A stretch of 64,000 nucleotides of DNA from Candidatus Woesearchaeota archaeon (GCA_019323015.1 JAHWHY010000008.1:3720-67719), one strand, 5' to 3'. Shown: positions 50,043 through 59,470, counted from the first letter of the stretch. Numbers and translations: made by a program. Notes: a model not told the origin generated them from the letters alone.

Positions 50043-50465
50043 TTATTCATACAATGCGCGAACAGCATCATCTACAGACAATATTGTGGCTTTTACTTCT
50101 TCAATATTATCTTTGTTAAAGTCTCCAGATACAGTTACTCGGTGTTCTTCTGCTCCAAATTTATAAGGAGTTTCTTCGATGCGCTCTGATAATTCTATTG
50201 TTGTTTTTGCTCGTCTTTCAAATTCGCAGTCTTCTGGAAACAAGGCTTCAAAATAGAATGTTCCTTTTGCGCACGTGTCTGGGTCAAATTCCAGTGTCAC
50301 GTTTGTTTCATCATTTTTTTCATTGAAATAAGTTGCTGGATTGTTTCCAACGCCCATAAATGCCCTTTGGTAAGTTGCACTCACGCAGTGCGACCGCAAC
50401 ATTAACGGCAAAATTATATCATCACTTATTTTGCGGAAATTTTCTTTTCTTTCTTTATCATTCAT
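50043..50465 (-). CDS. Hypothetical protein, 140 aa
   Basis: Soluble acidic protein. The middle is strand-rich (NVTLEFDPDTCAKGTFYFEA; FGAEEHRVTVSGDFNKDNIE) and two Cys lie in the first half. No known family. A G7 run precedes the ATG, the same start context as the 19-aa frame at 48654-48713. The gene is flanked by genes on either strand and probably has its own promoter. Confidence 0.6.
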   Translation of the reverse strand: MNDKERKENFRKISDDIILPLMLRSHCVSATYQRAFMGVGNNPATYFNEKNDETNVTLEFDPDTCAKGTFYFEALFPEDCEFERRAKTTIELSERIEETPYKFGAEEHRVTVSGDFNKDNIEEVKATILSVDDAVRALYE

Positions 50466-50678
50466 TTTATCCCCCCCTCATAAAAAGGCATCTAACAATA
50501 TATTCTTTTTAAAGTTTCGCAAGAAATATATACGCCCCAGCTGGACTCTGAGACTTGAAGTATAAAGCCCATCCCTGAGTTCTTATTTTTTAATTAAAAT
50601 GGTAAAACAAGTATATAAACTTTGTTATTATGAAAAGTAGAGGATTTTAGGAGAAAATGGGGCCAAAAAACTTAAGAT

Positions 50679-51017
50679 TCAAACTTTCTCCTGCACCAGA
50701 TACAGTAGAATAGGCAGAGCCTCTTTTTTCTTTTCCATATTCTTGATGGCTTTTTTCAGCTCTTCATAAGAGGCATAAAAACTCATTTTATAGCTGAACT
50801 TGGTTCTTCTCTGCCTGAGTTGAGGGAATTGCTTGACAAAATTCTTTCTTACTCTAATTGTATTCCAGCATCTAGCATTATTATCATAAGACATAACACC
50901 CTTGGCTTCAAGAGTATCATACCAAGGACGCAAGACCAACCCCATACTTACATTATATAAGAACTCCTTAATTAAATACACTCCATAGCCTATAAGAGGC
51001 CACGGGCCATGGCCCAT
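50679..51017 (-). CDS. Hypothetical protein, up to 112 aa
   Basis: Basic soluble protein (RVRKNFVKQFPQLRQRRTKF; ELKKAIKNMEKKKEALPILL) with no known family. The start is uncertain: the ATG at 51017 lies about seven bases after the predicted transcription start, but residues 1-15 are encoded by the direct-repeat block at 50984-51036. An internal ATG at 50945 would drop this and leave 88 aa. It stands at the left end of the defence-like island. Confidence 0.5.
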   Translation of the reverse strand: MGHGPWPLIGYGVYLIKEFLYNVSMGLVLRPWYDTLEAKGVMSYDNNARCWNTIRVRKNFVKQFPQLRQRRTKFSYKMSFYASYEELKKAIKNMEKKKEALPILLYLVQEKV

Positions 51018-51036
51018 AGCTTATAAGAGGACATGG
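50984..51036. repeat. Tandem 22-bp direct repeats around a 12-bp palindrome
   Basis: Units at 50984-51005 and 51015-51036 share 19 of 22 bases (CATAGC then TATAAGAGG). The palindrome GGGCCATGGCCC lies at their junction and contains the ATG of the 50679-51017 frame. The 12-mer AAGAGGCCACGG in unit 1 recurs inverted at 54467-54478. A repeated regulator-binding site is likely. Confidence 0.6.
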
Positions 51037-51053
51037 AGAGTGTACGTTTATAA
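51026..51053 (-). promoter_or_regulatory. Shared 28-bp promoter element, copy 1
   Basis: Matches 54479-54506 at 23 of 28 bases on the same strand. It runs from the TATA box (TTATAAACG on the minus strand) to the predicted transcription start (about 51024) and ends in TGTCCTCT. Confidence 0.55.
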
Positions 51054-51076
51054 AAAGAACTATTTTGATTAGTATT

Positions 51077-52045
51077 TTAGGTAATATGGGCCCATTTTCT
51101 ATTTTTATTTCTATATTTAGGATATTCACTTAAATATTTATCTGCAAGTTTAAAATCATTATCTTTTGAAAAAATAAATTGTGTGGATGAAAATATCTGT
51201 AAATTATTTTCATATATCACTCTGCCCTCAATCACATATTCTTTATCGGGCAACAAATCCACCAACCTAAAATTAACTTTTTCATTAATTTTTGAAATCT
51301 TGGCACGATAATTTGGGTCTTTTATTGTTTTAGACTTAGATAAATCCCTTATTCTTGTATTGGGATCCAATAAGATTAATAATAACCTATGAGAAAGAGG
51401 AAAATGCAATTGAAAACCCTTGCATTTTAAACCCATATTACTTACGAAGGGATCAGATTCTAATTCATTATAAAATACAATTGGATTATCTGATGTCCAG
51501 AAAGGCATTTTCGTATTATTAATACATAATTTCCAAGATAATTCTGTTTGTATTATTTTAGATATGTCTTCAATAAAAGAAAATATTGAACTTATATGTA
51601 ACCGTTTCAGGCTATCCTCTGTAAGAGTAACTTGTCCTTCTTTAAAATCAGCTAATTGAGACTTACCAATCTTATCAAATAATCCATCGCAGATTTGCTT
51701 GTATGTTAATCTAAACTGTTTGGTTCTAAATAATTGCGCAGCAATAAAATAAGATAGAACTTTTTTATCTGATTCATTCAATTTATCTAAATCTTCAGCT
51801 TGAATAAGTTTTTGCAGAGGTATATTAAATTCGGACTCAATTTTGCTAAATATTTTTTCTGTTATCTGGGTTTCATCAATATCATAAAAATAATTCTCGC
51901 AGGCAATTTTTCTAATATTCGCTTGAAAACATTTTTTATTTTCTTTGTTATACACAAATAAATATTTTTCTTTATTCCTTTGCGTAGAAAATCCTTTTAA
52001 ATATAATTGAGGAACGTAATGTTGTTTTTTTATTTTATGCGACAT
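51077..52045 (-). CDS. DUF4238 protein
   Basis: 322 aa. The N-terminus KKQHYVPQLYLKGFSTQ with the following strands YLFVYNKENKKCFQANIRKI and CENYFYD is the hallmark of DUF4238. Later segments WKLCINNTKMPFWTSDNPIV and FQLHFPLSHRLLLILLDPN also fit the family. The biochemical activity is not established as far as I know; I note that members often sit among accessory or defence genes. 51 bases downstream of the winged-helix gene on the same strand, so probably in the same transcript. Confidence 0.85.
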   Translation of the reverse strand: MSHKIKKQHYVPQLYLKGFSTQRNKEKYLFVYNKENKKCFQANIRKIACENYFYDIDETQITEKIFSKIESEFNIPLQKLIQAEDLDKLNESDKKVLSYFIAAQLFRTKQFRLTYKQICDGLFDKIGKSQLADFKEGQVTLTEDSLKRLHISSIFSFIEDISKIIQTELSWKLCINNTKMPFWTSDNPIVFYNELESDPFVSNMGLKCKGFQLHFPLSHRLLLILLDPNTRIRDLSKSKTIKDPNYRAKISKINEKVNFRLVDLLPDKEYVIEGRVIYENNLQIFSSTQFIFSKDNDFKLADKYLSEYPKYRNKNRKWAHIT

Positions 52046-52096
52046 ACAATTTTATAAAAGTACCGGCAGTTATAAAATTATCTAAAGTTAATTAGA

Positions 52097-53062
52097 TCAA
52101 TTATGTTCCCAGCTCAAATTAAATTTCAATCCGCCAGGAATATTCTGCATTCTCCAGTATAAGAATCTTTGCCCGCCAGAATCATATGATATTGGCTGTA
52201 AGCAGAGAAAGTCTTTTGTCAGTGATTTCTTGCCGACTACATCTAACTGAATGCTTTTTTCTATGATCTTGTGATTCAAAGGCAGTTCTATGATGAAAGT
52301 AAAGAATTTTATTGGATACGCTTTTGTATCTATGCAATAATCCCATTGCTTGTAAACATTTTTCAGCATTTCTGGCCAGTCATATTCATACCAGAAGTCA
52401 ACACAATCTCCTTTTTTCAAAGGTTTTCTGAAATTGACTTTGAAATGTTTTTTGGTTGTGTCATCAACAATCATTTCTTTGGATTTTATGTTTTCAGACA
52501 ATTTTAATCTGAAAGTATTCTGCAAAGGAGTATCGCTTGTAATGTCATAAAAAGCATGAGTCAATGGTTTGTCAGTTGGATTTCTTAGACACCAATTATA
52601 CCATATTCTGCAAAGGCTTTCTCCATCTACTTTTATTCTGATAAATACGTGTTCATAATAAGGATTTTTCTTGCTGAATACTTTTGGCTTTTCTCCGCTT
52701 ATTATTTCATTAAAGTTATTCAATGCTTGCCATAATCTTTCACCTTTTTCTGTGATTGCATATTTTCCATAGTCTCTTTTTTCTATCAGGCCTTGATCTA
52801 TAAATGCAGTAAAGACTTTTTTCCTGCTTGACCTGGAATTACTGAATAATTCATCTAATTCCCGTTTGATATTGTTATCAAGCAGATTAATATTTCTCCA
52901 GCACATCAACTTGGAGAAAATCTGAATCCTGAATCCAAGGCCTTCTTTAAGAATTGAGCTTGGGCATAAAGAACTTACGAGCTGATGGAATTCACTAGCA
53001 TTTTGGCATAATCTTTGGTGTTCTGCACCTAATTGAATCCTTGATTTACGAAGTATTGGCAT
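52097..53062 (-). CDS. Winged-helix N-terminus plus beta-rich domain, 321 aa
   Basis: Residues about 55-115 look like a winged helix (LDELFSNSRSSRKKVFTAFI; QGLIEKRDYGKYAITEKGER). Residues about 130-321 are strand-rich (HVFIRIKVDGESLCRIWYNW; FRKPLKKGDCVDFWYEYDW; GGQRFLYWRMQNIPGGLKF), possibly a sensor or binding domain. No family recognised. The start overlaps the metallopeptidase stop by 17 bases, so the two are coupled; a regulator or effector partner of the peptidase is plausible. Confidence 0.65.
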   Translation of the reverse strand: MPILRKSRIQLGAEHQRLCQNASEFHQLVSSLCPSSILKEGLGFRIQIFSKLMCWRNINLLDNNIKRELDELFSNSRSSRKKVFTAFIDQGLIEKRDYGKYAITEKGERLWQALNNFNEIISGEKPKVFSKKNPYYEHVFIRIKVDGESLCRIWYNWCLRNPTDKPLTHAFYDITSDTPLQNTFRLKLSENIKSKEMIVDDTTKKHFKVNFRKPLKKGDCVDFWYEYDWPEMLKNVYKQWDYCIDTKAYPIKFFTFIIELPLNHKIIEKSIQLDVVGKKSLTKDFLCLQPISYDSGGQRFLYWRMQNIPGGLKFNLSWEHN

Positions 53063-54191
53063 ACTTCACAGCTCCGACCTCCAGGTAATTCTTGGTGGTA
53101 TCGTAACAAACCTTGCCCTTGTTGACCGTAATGAGGAAAAAACCTTTCTGAAGCTCTCTGAGCGCCTTTAAAGTGGCCTTCCGGTCAAGACTGTGTTGTT
53201 TAATCAGATCATTTACCTTCATCTTTTTCTTTAGTAATCCTGCAACGTGGTAAGCCATGGGGCTTATGCGCAGTGAATGCTGTACAGAAATAAAATAATC
53301 TGCAATTCTATCAAGTTCAGGAGTCCAGCCACCTTTTTTAATCTTTATTTTATTATATTTTCCTTGTAAACATAATTTTTCAGCTTCCCTGATATGATTT
53401 CTTCCTTTTTTAATCAGGTTAATCATTCCTTTGATTCCAATATTCTTGTATAACAGACAAGCCTGGACTAATGCTTCTCTATACAGGTCTAGTAATTCCT
53501 GTGTTTTATAATAACTGAATTTGGAGTGATAATTAATGTTCTTTGCTTTGTCAAAGCCTTCAATCAAACCAAATAAATATATTGATCCGACAAAATCACA
53601 AATCCCTTCTTCCAGTCCTCTGGAAATTGTGTTATCTTTCTTTGTATACTGATTAATGATTATATGAATCAATTCATGGCACAAATTTTTTGTAATTGCA
53701 AAGCTCTGCATAATCTTATCTTTTCTCAGATAAATTCCTGGTGTTATGTCATCATCTTCCTCTTCTTCTTCATCTTTGTCAAAAAAAGCGCATAACCAAT
53801 TCATTTTATGATATGGTTTTGGAAAAGTGTCTACAATAAAATATTCTGGAAAATTATCTGTCAAACCAAGTTTTTTACAGATTTTTTTCAGCTTGGCATA
53901 GTTTGTTTTCAGATCATCCATTGGCTTGGGAATATTCACATTCTTAAGTGTATCCCGAATCTTCTCCAAGTCCCTAGACAATAAAATCCTCTGAGCCTTT
54001 TCATTGTCAACAACCCCCTTATTATTTTTATAATCTTTAATCAAAGAATTGATTTTTTTCAAAACTGCCTTTTTGGAATAAGGCAAGGGCTCGAAAAATT
54101 TGACAAACCTGTTTCTAAAGAAAACATAGTCACAAAAATCACATCTAGTAATCATCAGTGCAGATTGAAAATAGCTTCCCCCGTTAACCAT
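53046..54191 (-). CDS. Zinc metallopeptidase (HExxH)
   Basis: 381 aa. ITKNLCHELIHIIINQYTKK holds the zincin HExxH site (HELIH) near residue 170, and GLEEGICDFVG 24 residues later supplies the probable third ligand Glu. The N-terminus has CDFCDYVFFRNRF, a possible metal knuckle, and the C-terminal 60 residues (AGLLKKKMKVNDLIKQHSLD) look like an HTH. The start at 54191 has GGGGG ahead. It lies 35 bases after the Gly-rich peptide gene, which could be its substrate or regulator; no membrane segment is present. Confidence 0.78.
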   Translation of the reverse strand: MVNGGSYFQSALMITRCDFCDYVFFRNRFVKFFEPLPYSKKAVLKKINSLIKDYKNNKGVVDNEKAQRILLSRDLEKIRDTLKNVNIPKPMDDLKTNYAKLKKICKKLGLTDNFPEYFIVDTFPKPYHKMNWLCAFFDKDEEEEEDDDITPGIYLRKDKIMQSFAITKNLCHELIHIIINQYTKKDNTISRGLEEGICDFVGSIYLFGLIEGFDKAKNINYHSKFSYYKTQELLDLYREALVQACLLYKNIGIKGMINLIKKGRNHIREAEKLCLQGKYNKIKIKKGGWTPELDRIADYFISVQHSLRISPMAYHVAGLLKKKMKVNDLIKQHSLDRKATLKALRELQKGFFLITVNKGKVCYDTTKNYLEVGAVKYANTS

Positions 54192-54226
54192 TTTCCGACC
54201 CCCTAAAAGAAAAAAAGGGCGCACCT

Positions 54227-54406
54227 TTATGGTGCTGAGCCTCCACCTCCGCCGCCAATACTTTCTCTTTGCGAATACGGTCCTGATCCACCGCCTCCGC
54301 CACCAATTCTGGCTCTCACGTACATGTCTTGAGGCAAAGCGCTCTCATACAAAGGTTTTAGCTCTTTATCTAGAGCTAAACTTTCCAGACTTTCGTATTT
54401 TTTCAT
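54227..54406 (-). CDS. Gly-rich small peptide, 59 aa
   Basis: Starts KKYESLESLALDKELKPLYE, a helical leader-like half, then DMYVRARIGGGGGGSGPYSQ and a second Gly6-Ser block ending the protein (SAP). The two IGGGGGGS units look like a duplicated motif. Leader-plus-Gly core resembles a precursor peptide, a protease substrate or a flexible sensor. It is directly upstream of the zinc metallopeptidase with a GGGGG ribosome binding site and its own TATA box (54453-54460). Confidence 0.65.
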   Translation of the reverse strand: MKKYESLESLALDKELKPLYESALPQDMYVRARIGGGGGGSGPYSQRESIGGGGGGSAP

Positions 54407-54452
54407 ACCACACACCCCCACAGTATGTTATGAATTCGGAAGATGTCCAACT

Positions 54453-54460
54453 ATATAAAA
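54453..54460 (-). promoter_or_regulatory. TATA box of the Gly-rich peptide cassette
   Basis: TTTATATA on the minus strand, centred 26 bases before a predicted start near 54430. That leaves a leader of about 24 bases with GGGGG before the ATG at 54406. Confidence 0.45.
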
Positions 54461-54478
54461 TGTTCTCCGTGGCCTCTT

Positions 54479-54506
54479 AGAGGACACGAAGCGTATACGT
54501 ATATAA
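54479..54506 (-). promoter_or_regulatory. Shared 28-bp promoter element, copy 2
   Basis: 23 of 28 bases match 51026-51053 in the same orientation, including the TATA-like TTATATACG and the downstream TGTCCTCT. It lies upstream of the peptide-peptidase cassette, giving it a second promoter. The adjacent 12-mer at 54467-54478 is the inverse of one in the 51-kb block. Confidence 0.55.
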
Positions 54507-54562
54507 ATGAAGAGGGAGTATAAAAAATTAGAGATTATAAATTATATAAAAATCGTCTATAT

Positions 54563-56731
54563 TTACAGTTTTGGGAAATCCACCTTAAAACCAATTCCAT
54601 CTATTCGTTTGTCACATTCGCTGTCAATAACTGAAATTTTTCCAGTATAAAGAGAAAGCATTTCTGATGAAATAAACATGCCCAACCCTCTTCCATGAGT
54701 TTTGGCCGTGACAAAAGGCAGCTTAAACAAATTTGATTTAATATTGGATGCAAGTGTTGGCCCATTATTCGCTATTAACAATGAATTTTTCTCTTCATCA
54801 AAGAATATAAGGAGATTCCTGTCATCTTTTTGTGATTTGGTAGATAACCAGTACACCGCATTGGATATGATATTATTAAGTATCTGAGCAACAGAATAAT
54901 CAGGCATTCTTGTAGTAATACCTTTACCTTCTATCTGTATTTGAATGTTTGCTTGTTTTATTTCATCCTGATATATCATCAGAATAAGATTTAAAATTTT
55001 CATAACAGACGTCTTTCCTTCCTGAGGAGATCCTTTGATATATCGCATTGCACTCATTAATCTTACTTCGTTCTTTAGAGCTTTAGTGAATAATTCTATT
55101 TTAGTTATATCATCATCAGGCCCGTATTTTTTTCTGAGGTTTTGTGCTGCTTCAGACACTGAGAAAACCATTCTTTCAAATTCATGTGAAAATCTTTCTG
55201 AAGCAAGACCCATTCCAACAAGATGCAGGAAAACTTCCCGATTTTCGCCTTCGCTTTCAATATATTCTTTGAGAGAACTACATACCGCAGTGTATTTGTC
55301 TTCAAAATCATCCAACTTTTCTTTTGGAATAACAACCATTTCCTCTTTTGGTTTCTGTTCAGTAATTTCTTTTTTACTTTCTTCCTCTTCTTTTTGTCTG
55401 AATTCCTCATATTTCTTTGAAGTCTCCTGCAAATCCTTGATTTCCTTTTTTAAGTCTTCAATTGTTGACTCCATTTTATCTTTTTTTGTTTGTGTTTTGG
55501 TGATTTTTTTTCTTGAAGACATACATTCCTGTTCGAGTTTTGAAACACAACCCAAAACAAGAGATTTCATGTCAAAAAATGCTTGATTTTCCTGAAGCCC
55601 TTCTCTGCTTGTCTTATCTATAAGGCAAGAGTTGTCCTGTTGATTTAATTCAACAAAACCTATTATTTGCCGGTTACCTAATCTTGATGCGGGCACATTA
55701 ATTCTCCGTTGGTCAAGCTGTAACCAATCATCTCCCGGATCTCCATACGGCAGAATTCTAAATCCGTCACGAAATATGCTAACGCCAGATAATTCCTGAA
55801 GATGGTCTCTTGTTATTCCAAAATTTTTAAGGTTCTGGGTTTCTCTTAACCAAGCAAACAATCTGATTTTAAATGGGCCACACATAGGATTCCCACTTGA
55901 TTTTTCCTTGTCTCTGACTTCAGCCCATAAATCACAGGATTTTTTTATTTTTGTTTTTCCATTACTTCCTTTTCGTTCTGTATAAGAATAATTAACAAAT
56001 CCTTTTTCATCAACAGAGCATTCTATCAAAAATTGAAATCTGTCCAGAATATCTGATCTATTAAGATTCTCTAACTCCGGAGCATCAGGACAAATAAAAG
56101 TCAAATCAAACTCTGAATCAACAATCCCTGGCGAACGTAATCTTATCAGACTGGCCTGAAGACGGGCAAGATCTTTCTTGGTCCAGTTTTCTCTGGCCTT
56201 TTTTACTCTTATAAAAGTGCCGTGTGGTTCATCCTTAAATTGTTTGACTGGTCTTTTTTCATAAGGTATACTTATCTCATTAATAAATTTTGAATTATCC
56301 TCAAAATCCTTCCAGTTAATATTAAGAACAATTTCATAATCCTTCCCTTTCGGTCTTGTAATAAGTTCCAGCTCTTTACCAAGTTTCTGGACTGCAAACC
56401 TGCCAACTCCCTTTTCTCCCAAAGGTATTCTTCCCTTTGCCGATTTTTGCATTCTTTTTTTGGAATCGTCTTTTGCACCATGCGCCGGCTCAAACCATCT
56501 GCCTTCAATAATATCAGAATCCATCCCAGCACCGTTATCTTTTATCACCACTTGTGTTGTTTCAGGCGATCGTGTACCTTCAATCAACAGTTCAACTTTT
56601 TCAGCATCCGCGTCATAGGCATTCTTTATCAATTCCAGAACACCAACAGTATTATCTCTGATAAGATGCTCTCCTAAGATTTTAATTAACCGTGCTCTTG
56701 GCTTAAAAATAACTTTATGTTCTTCTTTCAT
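54563..56731 (-). CDS. GHKL ATPase with two ATPase regions (Hsp90/MORC-like + kinase-like)
   Basis: 722 aa. N-terminal GHKL fold: GVLELIKNAYDADAEKVEL (metal Asn), IKDNGAGMDS, and GEKGVGRFAVQKL. The middle (residues about 400-490) is a coiled coil. The C-terminus resembles a histidine-kinase ATPase: GLASERFSHEFERMVF (H-box-like), ILNNIISNAVYWLS, LLIANNGP and HGRGLGMFISSEML. Hsp90/MORC/MutL-type domains act as ATP-gated clamps. It starts with an ATGA overlap on the HerA stop and is the last gene of the Vsr-methylase-NurA-HerA operon. Confidence 0.88.
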   Translation of the reverse strand: MKEEHKVIFKPRARLIKILGEHLIRDNTVGVLELIKNAYDADAEKVELLIEGTRSPETTQVVIKDNGAGMDSDIIEGRWFEPAHGAKDDSKKRMQKSAKGRIPLGEKGVGRFAVQKLGKELELITRPKGKDYEIVLNINWKDFEDNSKFINEISIPYEKRPVKQFKDEPHGTFIRVKKARENWTKKDLARLQASLIRLRSPGIVDSEFDLTFICPDAPELENLNRSDILDRFQFLIECSVDEKGFVNYSYTERKGSNGKTKIKKSCDLWAEVRDKEKSSGNPMCGPFKIRLFAWLRETQNLKNFGITRDHLQELSGVSIFRDGFRILPYGDPGDDWLQLDQRRINVPASRLGNRQIIGFVELNQQDNSCLIDKTSREGLQENQAFFDMKSLVLGCVSKLEQECMSSRKKITKTQTKKDKMESTIEDLKKEIKDLQETSKKYEEFRQKEEEESKKEITEQKPKEEMVVIPKEKLDDFEDKYTAVCSSLKEYIESEGENREVFLHLVGMGLASERFSHEFERMVFSVSEAAQNLRKKYGPDDDITKIELFTKALKNEVRLMSAMRYIKGSPQEGKTSVMKILNLILMIYQDEIKQANIQIQIEGKGITTRMPDYSVAQILNNIISNAVYWLSTKSQKDDRNLLIFFDEEKNSLLIANNGPTLASNIKSNLFKLPFVTAKTHGRGLGMFISSEMLSLYTGKISVIDSECDKRIDGIGFKVDFPKL

Positions 56732-58374
56732 TCAGTCATTCCTCTATTGCTTGTACAGGGTCTGACATCAACCATCAGAGGATGTCGAAATTGTGGTGAA
56801 ATCATAAGACATCTGCCCTGCCCTATCACAGGTATTTCCGACCACACTGCAGGGTTAACGCCGCCTGCTGAAGCTTTTATTGCATTAAGATTTCTTCCAC
56901 CAGTAATCTGATGAACTATTTTTGTATTGCATAATTCATAAATTTCAGGAGGCAGGTGTGACGGCTGTTGGCTTATAAAACACAGACTCAACCATCTTTT
57001 TCTTCCACGTCTGCTAATATCTCTCAGTACATCAAGTGTTTCGTCCATTGTTTTTGCACGTTCCTTGCTTATGAAACTGTGTGCTTCTTCTATTATAACT
57101 ATAACCGGCGGGAGATTCGGGTTATCTTTGTTGTCGCGCAATTTTAAATCAAATATTTTGTTTAACAAATTGCTGATTATTATGTTATTTATCCATAGGT
57201 TTTGAGAATTGCTCATGTCAAATACACTAACAAGGCCGTTCTTTAGTAAATCACTACAGTCGCCTAAATGTTGTTTAGTGTCAAATACGCGCGTTTTTTT
57301 CAATTTTTTTATTTTTCTCAGGACAACTGCATAGGAAGATCTATCGCCAATATTTGAGGCCTTGTCTAATTTACTCCTTATTTTATCTATAAAATCTTGT
57401 AGAGTTATGCCTATTACTGCTTCTTTATCTTCAGACAGTGTTTCCACCATGCTTCGGGCTTTCTTAGTTGATGCTGTCTTTTTCTCCTGATCAGAATCAA
57501 GTTCAAAGTAAGCTTCCATAAAACGATCACTTTGTGCAGCATTCAGGTCCAGAATTTCTGCGAGCAAATGAGGACTTACATCGGCAAAACGAATTCCAAA
57601 TTCTTCTGATTTATCAGGTCTATTGCTTTCAGTATGTATCGGGTTGAAGATTCTGAGATTATCTATGCCTTTTGGCTCTACTTTAAATCTTTCCATGAGT
57701 TTTTTGATTACTTGCTTAGATTCTGCTTCTTTGGAAGGCTTATCCATTTCAACATATTCCCCTTCAACATCCAAGACAATTATTGCCCAGCCGGCTTTTG
57801 ATAATTCTTCTATTAAAACCTGGCTTGTATTTGTCTTTCCAGAGCCAACAGTCCCAAAAATGCCTGTATTTCTTGGCAGAACTTTTTTTAGATGCTGTTT
57901 AAACTGAACTCTTATTCCTGGATAACCGGAAAGTTCACCCATATAAACATCCCCTTTTATATCCAATAATTTTTCTATATCATCGCCATCAAGAGGCAAA
58001 ACTGCAGTTTGAGGGAAAGGCCTGTTACTGGACCCAGTTAGGATAAGGTTTTCTTCATCAATAATTTCTCCTAATACTTCCGCAGTACATACGCCATGAA
58101 AATCTGGTCTGAACTTTACTTTATCTGCCTCCAGAATAGCGGCTCTTGCGAATGCTGAATCTTTACTGACTGCATCTGGTTGAAAAAAAGGTCCCTTAAT
58201 TATTCTGGACAGATATAGTCTTGAATCATTTGAAACGTCTGACTGTAAAAGGACATACTGTCCTCTTCTGATGTTGCTCAGTTTTTTATTTGGAATTCTG
58301 ATTTCGATTTCGTTATTTTCTCCTGTAACGCCATCAAAATTGATAAAACCTATTGGGTTTTTTTGTTTGTTCAT
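56728..58374 (-). CDS. herA: HerA-type hexameric DNA translocase ATPase
   Basis: 548 aa. An N-terminal HAS-barrel-like domain (GQYVLLQSDVSNDSRLYLSR) is followed by Walker A GIFGTVGSGKTNTSQVL near residue 175, VLDVEGEY, Walker B PPVIVIIEEAH and an Arg-finger region (LRDISRRGRKRWLSLCFISQ). HerA pumps DNA and pairs with NurA in end resection and in several defence systems. Here NurA is immediately upstream. ATG at 58374 chosen because AAGGTG precedes it. A GTG at 58383 abuts the NurA stop. Confidence 0.93.
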   Translation of the reverse strand: MNKQKNPIGFINFDGVTGENNEIEIRIPNKKLSNIRRGQYVLLQSDVSNDSRLYLSRIIKGPFFQPDAVSKDSAFARAAILEADKVKFRPDFHGVCTAEVLGEIIDEENLILTGSSNRPFPQTAVLPLDGDDIEKLLDIKGDVYMGELSGYPGIRVQFKQHLKKVLPRNTGIFGTVGSGKTNTSQVLIEELSKAGWAIIVLDVEGEYVEMDKPSKEAESKQVIKKLMERFKVEPKGIDNLRIFNPIHTESNRPDKSEEFGIRFADVSPHLLAEILDLNAAQSDRFMEAYFELDSDQEKKTASTKKARSMVETLSEDKEAVIGITLQDFIDKIRSKLDKASNIGDRSSYAVVLRKIKKLKKTRVFDTKQHLGDCSDLLKNGLVSVFDMSNSQNLWINNIIISNLLNKIFDLKLRDNKDNPNLPPVIVIIEEAHSFISKERAKTMDETLDVLRDISRRGRKRWLSLCFISQQPSHLPPEIYELCNTKIVHQITGGRNLNAIKASAGGVNPAVWSEIPVIGQGRCLMISPQFRHPLMVDVRPCTSNRGMTE

Positions 58375-58384
58375 TTTTCTCACC

Positions 58385-59470
58385 TTATTTCAGTCTTAAA
58401 TCGCGTTCAGGGGCTTCACTAAGGTACTGTCCTGTACGTGACAGCTCCCATTCCATCATTCGCTTAAAATCTCCTGATGAAAAATATTGCGAACATAATG
58501 TATCTGCATAATCAATTAAAAGTGGAAATCCTTTTTCTTTTTGAAAAAGAGCATCTCTTGCTATAATTGCTGCTGCCAAATCGAAAATTTCTTCATGCGC
58601 ATGGAAAACATAAGGTCTTTCGCCTATTCTGATAACTCCTATGAGAATCTTTTCAGCATGGTCTCTTAAAAATTCCTCTATTTTTTTTCTTTCATCAGCC
58701 CTCCATTTTTCTTTCCATTTCATAAAATTGCTGGTATTCTGCAAATAATGACCCAGAGTGTATTCTGCAATAGTAAAATATTGAAATGGCTCTATTGCTC
58801 TGCCGAATGTGAGAAAATCCTGAAATGATGTGCTTGATATTACTGAAAAGAATCTTTTTTCTCTTATTATTCTGCGCAACACATCCAGCGTTGTATCCAA
58901 AGCCCGCAGTCTTCCGAGTCCGCTCATAAGCTCAAAAGGCAGAAGGGGTCCATGAAACATTATATATTTATCTTTGAATCTTGGATCCAAACCTGCTTCT
59001 CTCTCCCGATATAACATAAGACCTCTTATTGCCATATCAGATAGATTTTCTTCATGCCGTGCTCTTCCTGAGATTTTTTCTATTATATCTTCTGTCTCTA
59101 GTTTCAGACTTGCCTCAGAAATAAAGAAAGAATGTCTGATTTTTTCTCCAACATAATTTACGGCAACAACACCAATCTGACATCTAAGTCCGGATAATAA
59201 TCTATAATCGGATCTTGTGCCGTCCACACCAACCACGTCTCCTTTGAGGAGAAGTGCTTCCGCTTTAGGCAATTTATCTTTTACACTCTTGATTTTTAGC
59301 TTCTTAAAGGTGGGATGTGCTTTTAGCTGTGCTATAAGTTCTTTTTCTTCCTGAATATGTGCTTTAACTTCTGCTTCCAGAATCTCATTAGCTTCTCTAA
59401 CAAAATCACCATAATCCGTCCACGTTTTCTGATCTATTAAATCAGCAAAAGTTACTGATCTGTTTCTCAT
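58385..59470 (-). CDS. nurA: NurA nuclease
   Basis: 361 aa. GDVVGVDGTRSDYRLLSGLR carries the NurA catalytic Asp; KYIMFHGPLLPF (second motif) and PLLIDYADTLCSQYF (C-terminal Asp) complete the RNase H-like metal site. With HerA it degrades DNA ends. The usual DGS is DGT here, within the natural range. It is preceded by the methylase gene 58 bases away and followed by HerA. Confidence 0.88.
   Translation of the reverse strand: MRNRSVTFADLIDQKTWTDYGDFVREANEILEAEVKAHIQEEKELIAQLKAHPTFKKLKIKSVKDKLPKAEALLLKGDVVGVDGTRSDYRLLSGLRCQIGVVAVNYVGEKIRHSFFISEASLKLETEDIIEKISGRARHEENLSDMAIRGLMLYREREAGLDPRFKDKYIMFHGPLLPFELMSGLGRLRALDTTLDVLRRIIREKRFFSVISSTSFQDFLTFGRAIEPFQYFTIAEYTLGHYLQNTSNFMKWKEKWRADERKKIEEFLRDHAEKILIGVIRIGERPYVFHAHEEIFDLAAAIIARDALFQKEKGFPLLIDYADTLCSQYFSSGDFKRMMEWELSRTGQYLSEAPERDLRLK

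Noticed and set aside
50630..50713. Short plus-strand frames after a TATATAAA element near 50610
   Set aside because: Six and 18 codons only; could be an antisense promoter against the 50679 gene, but nothing supports a product.
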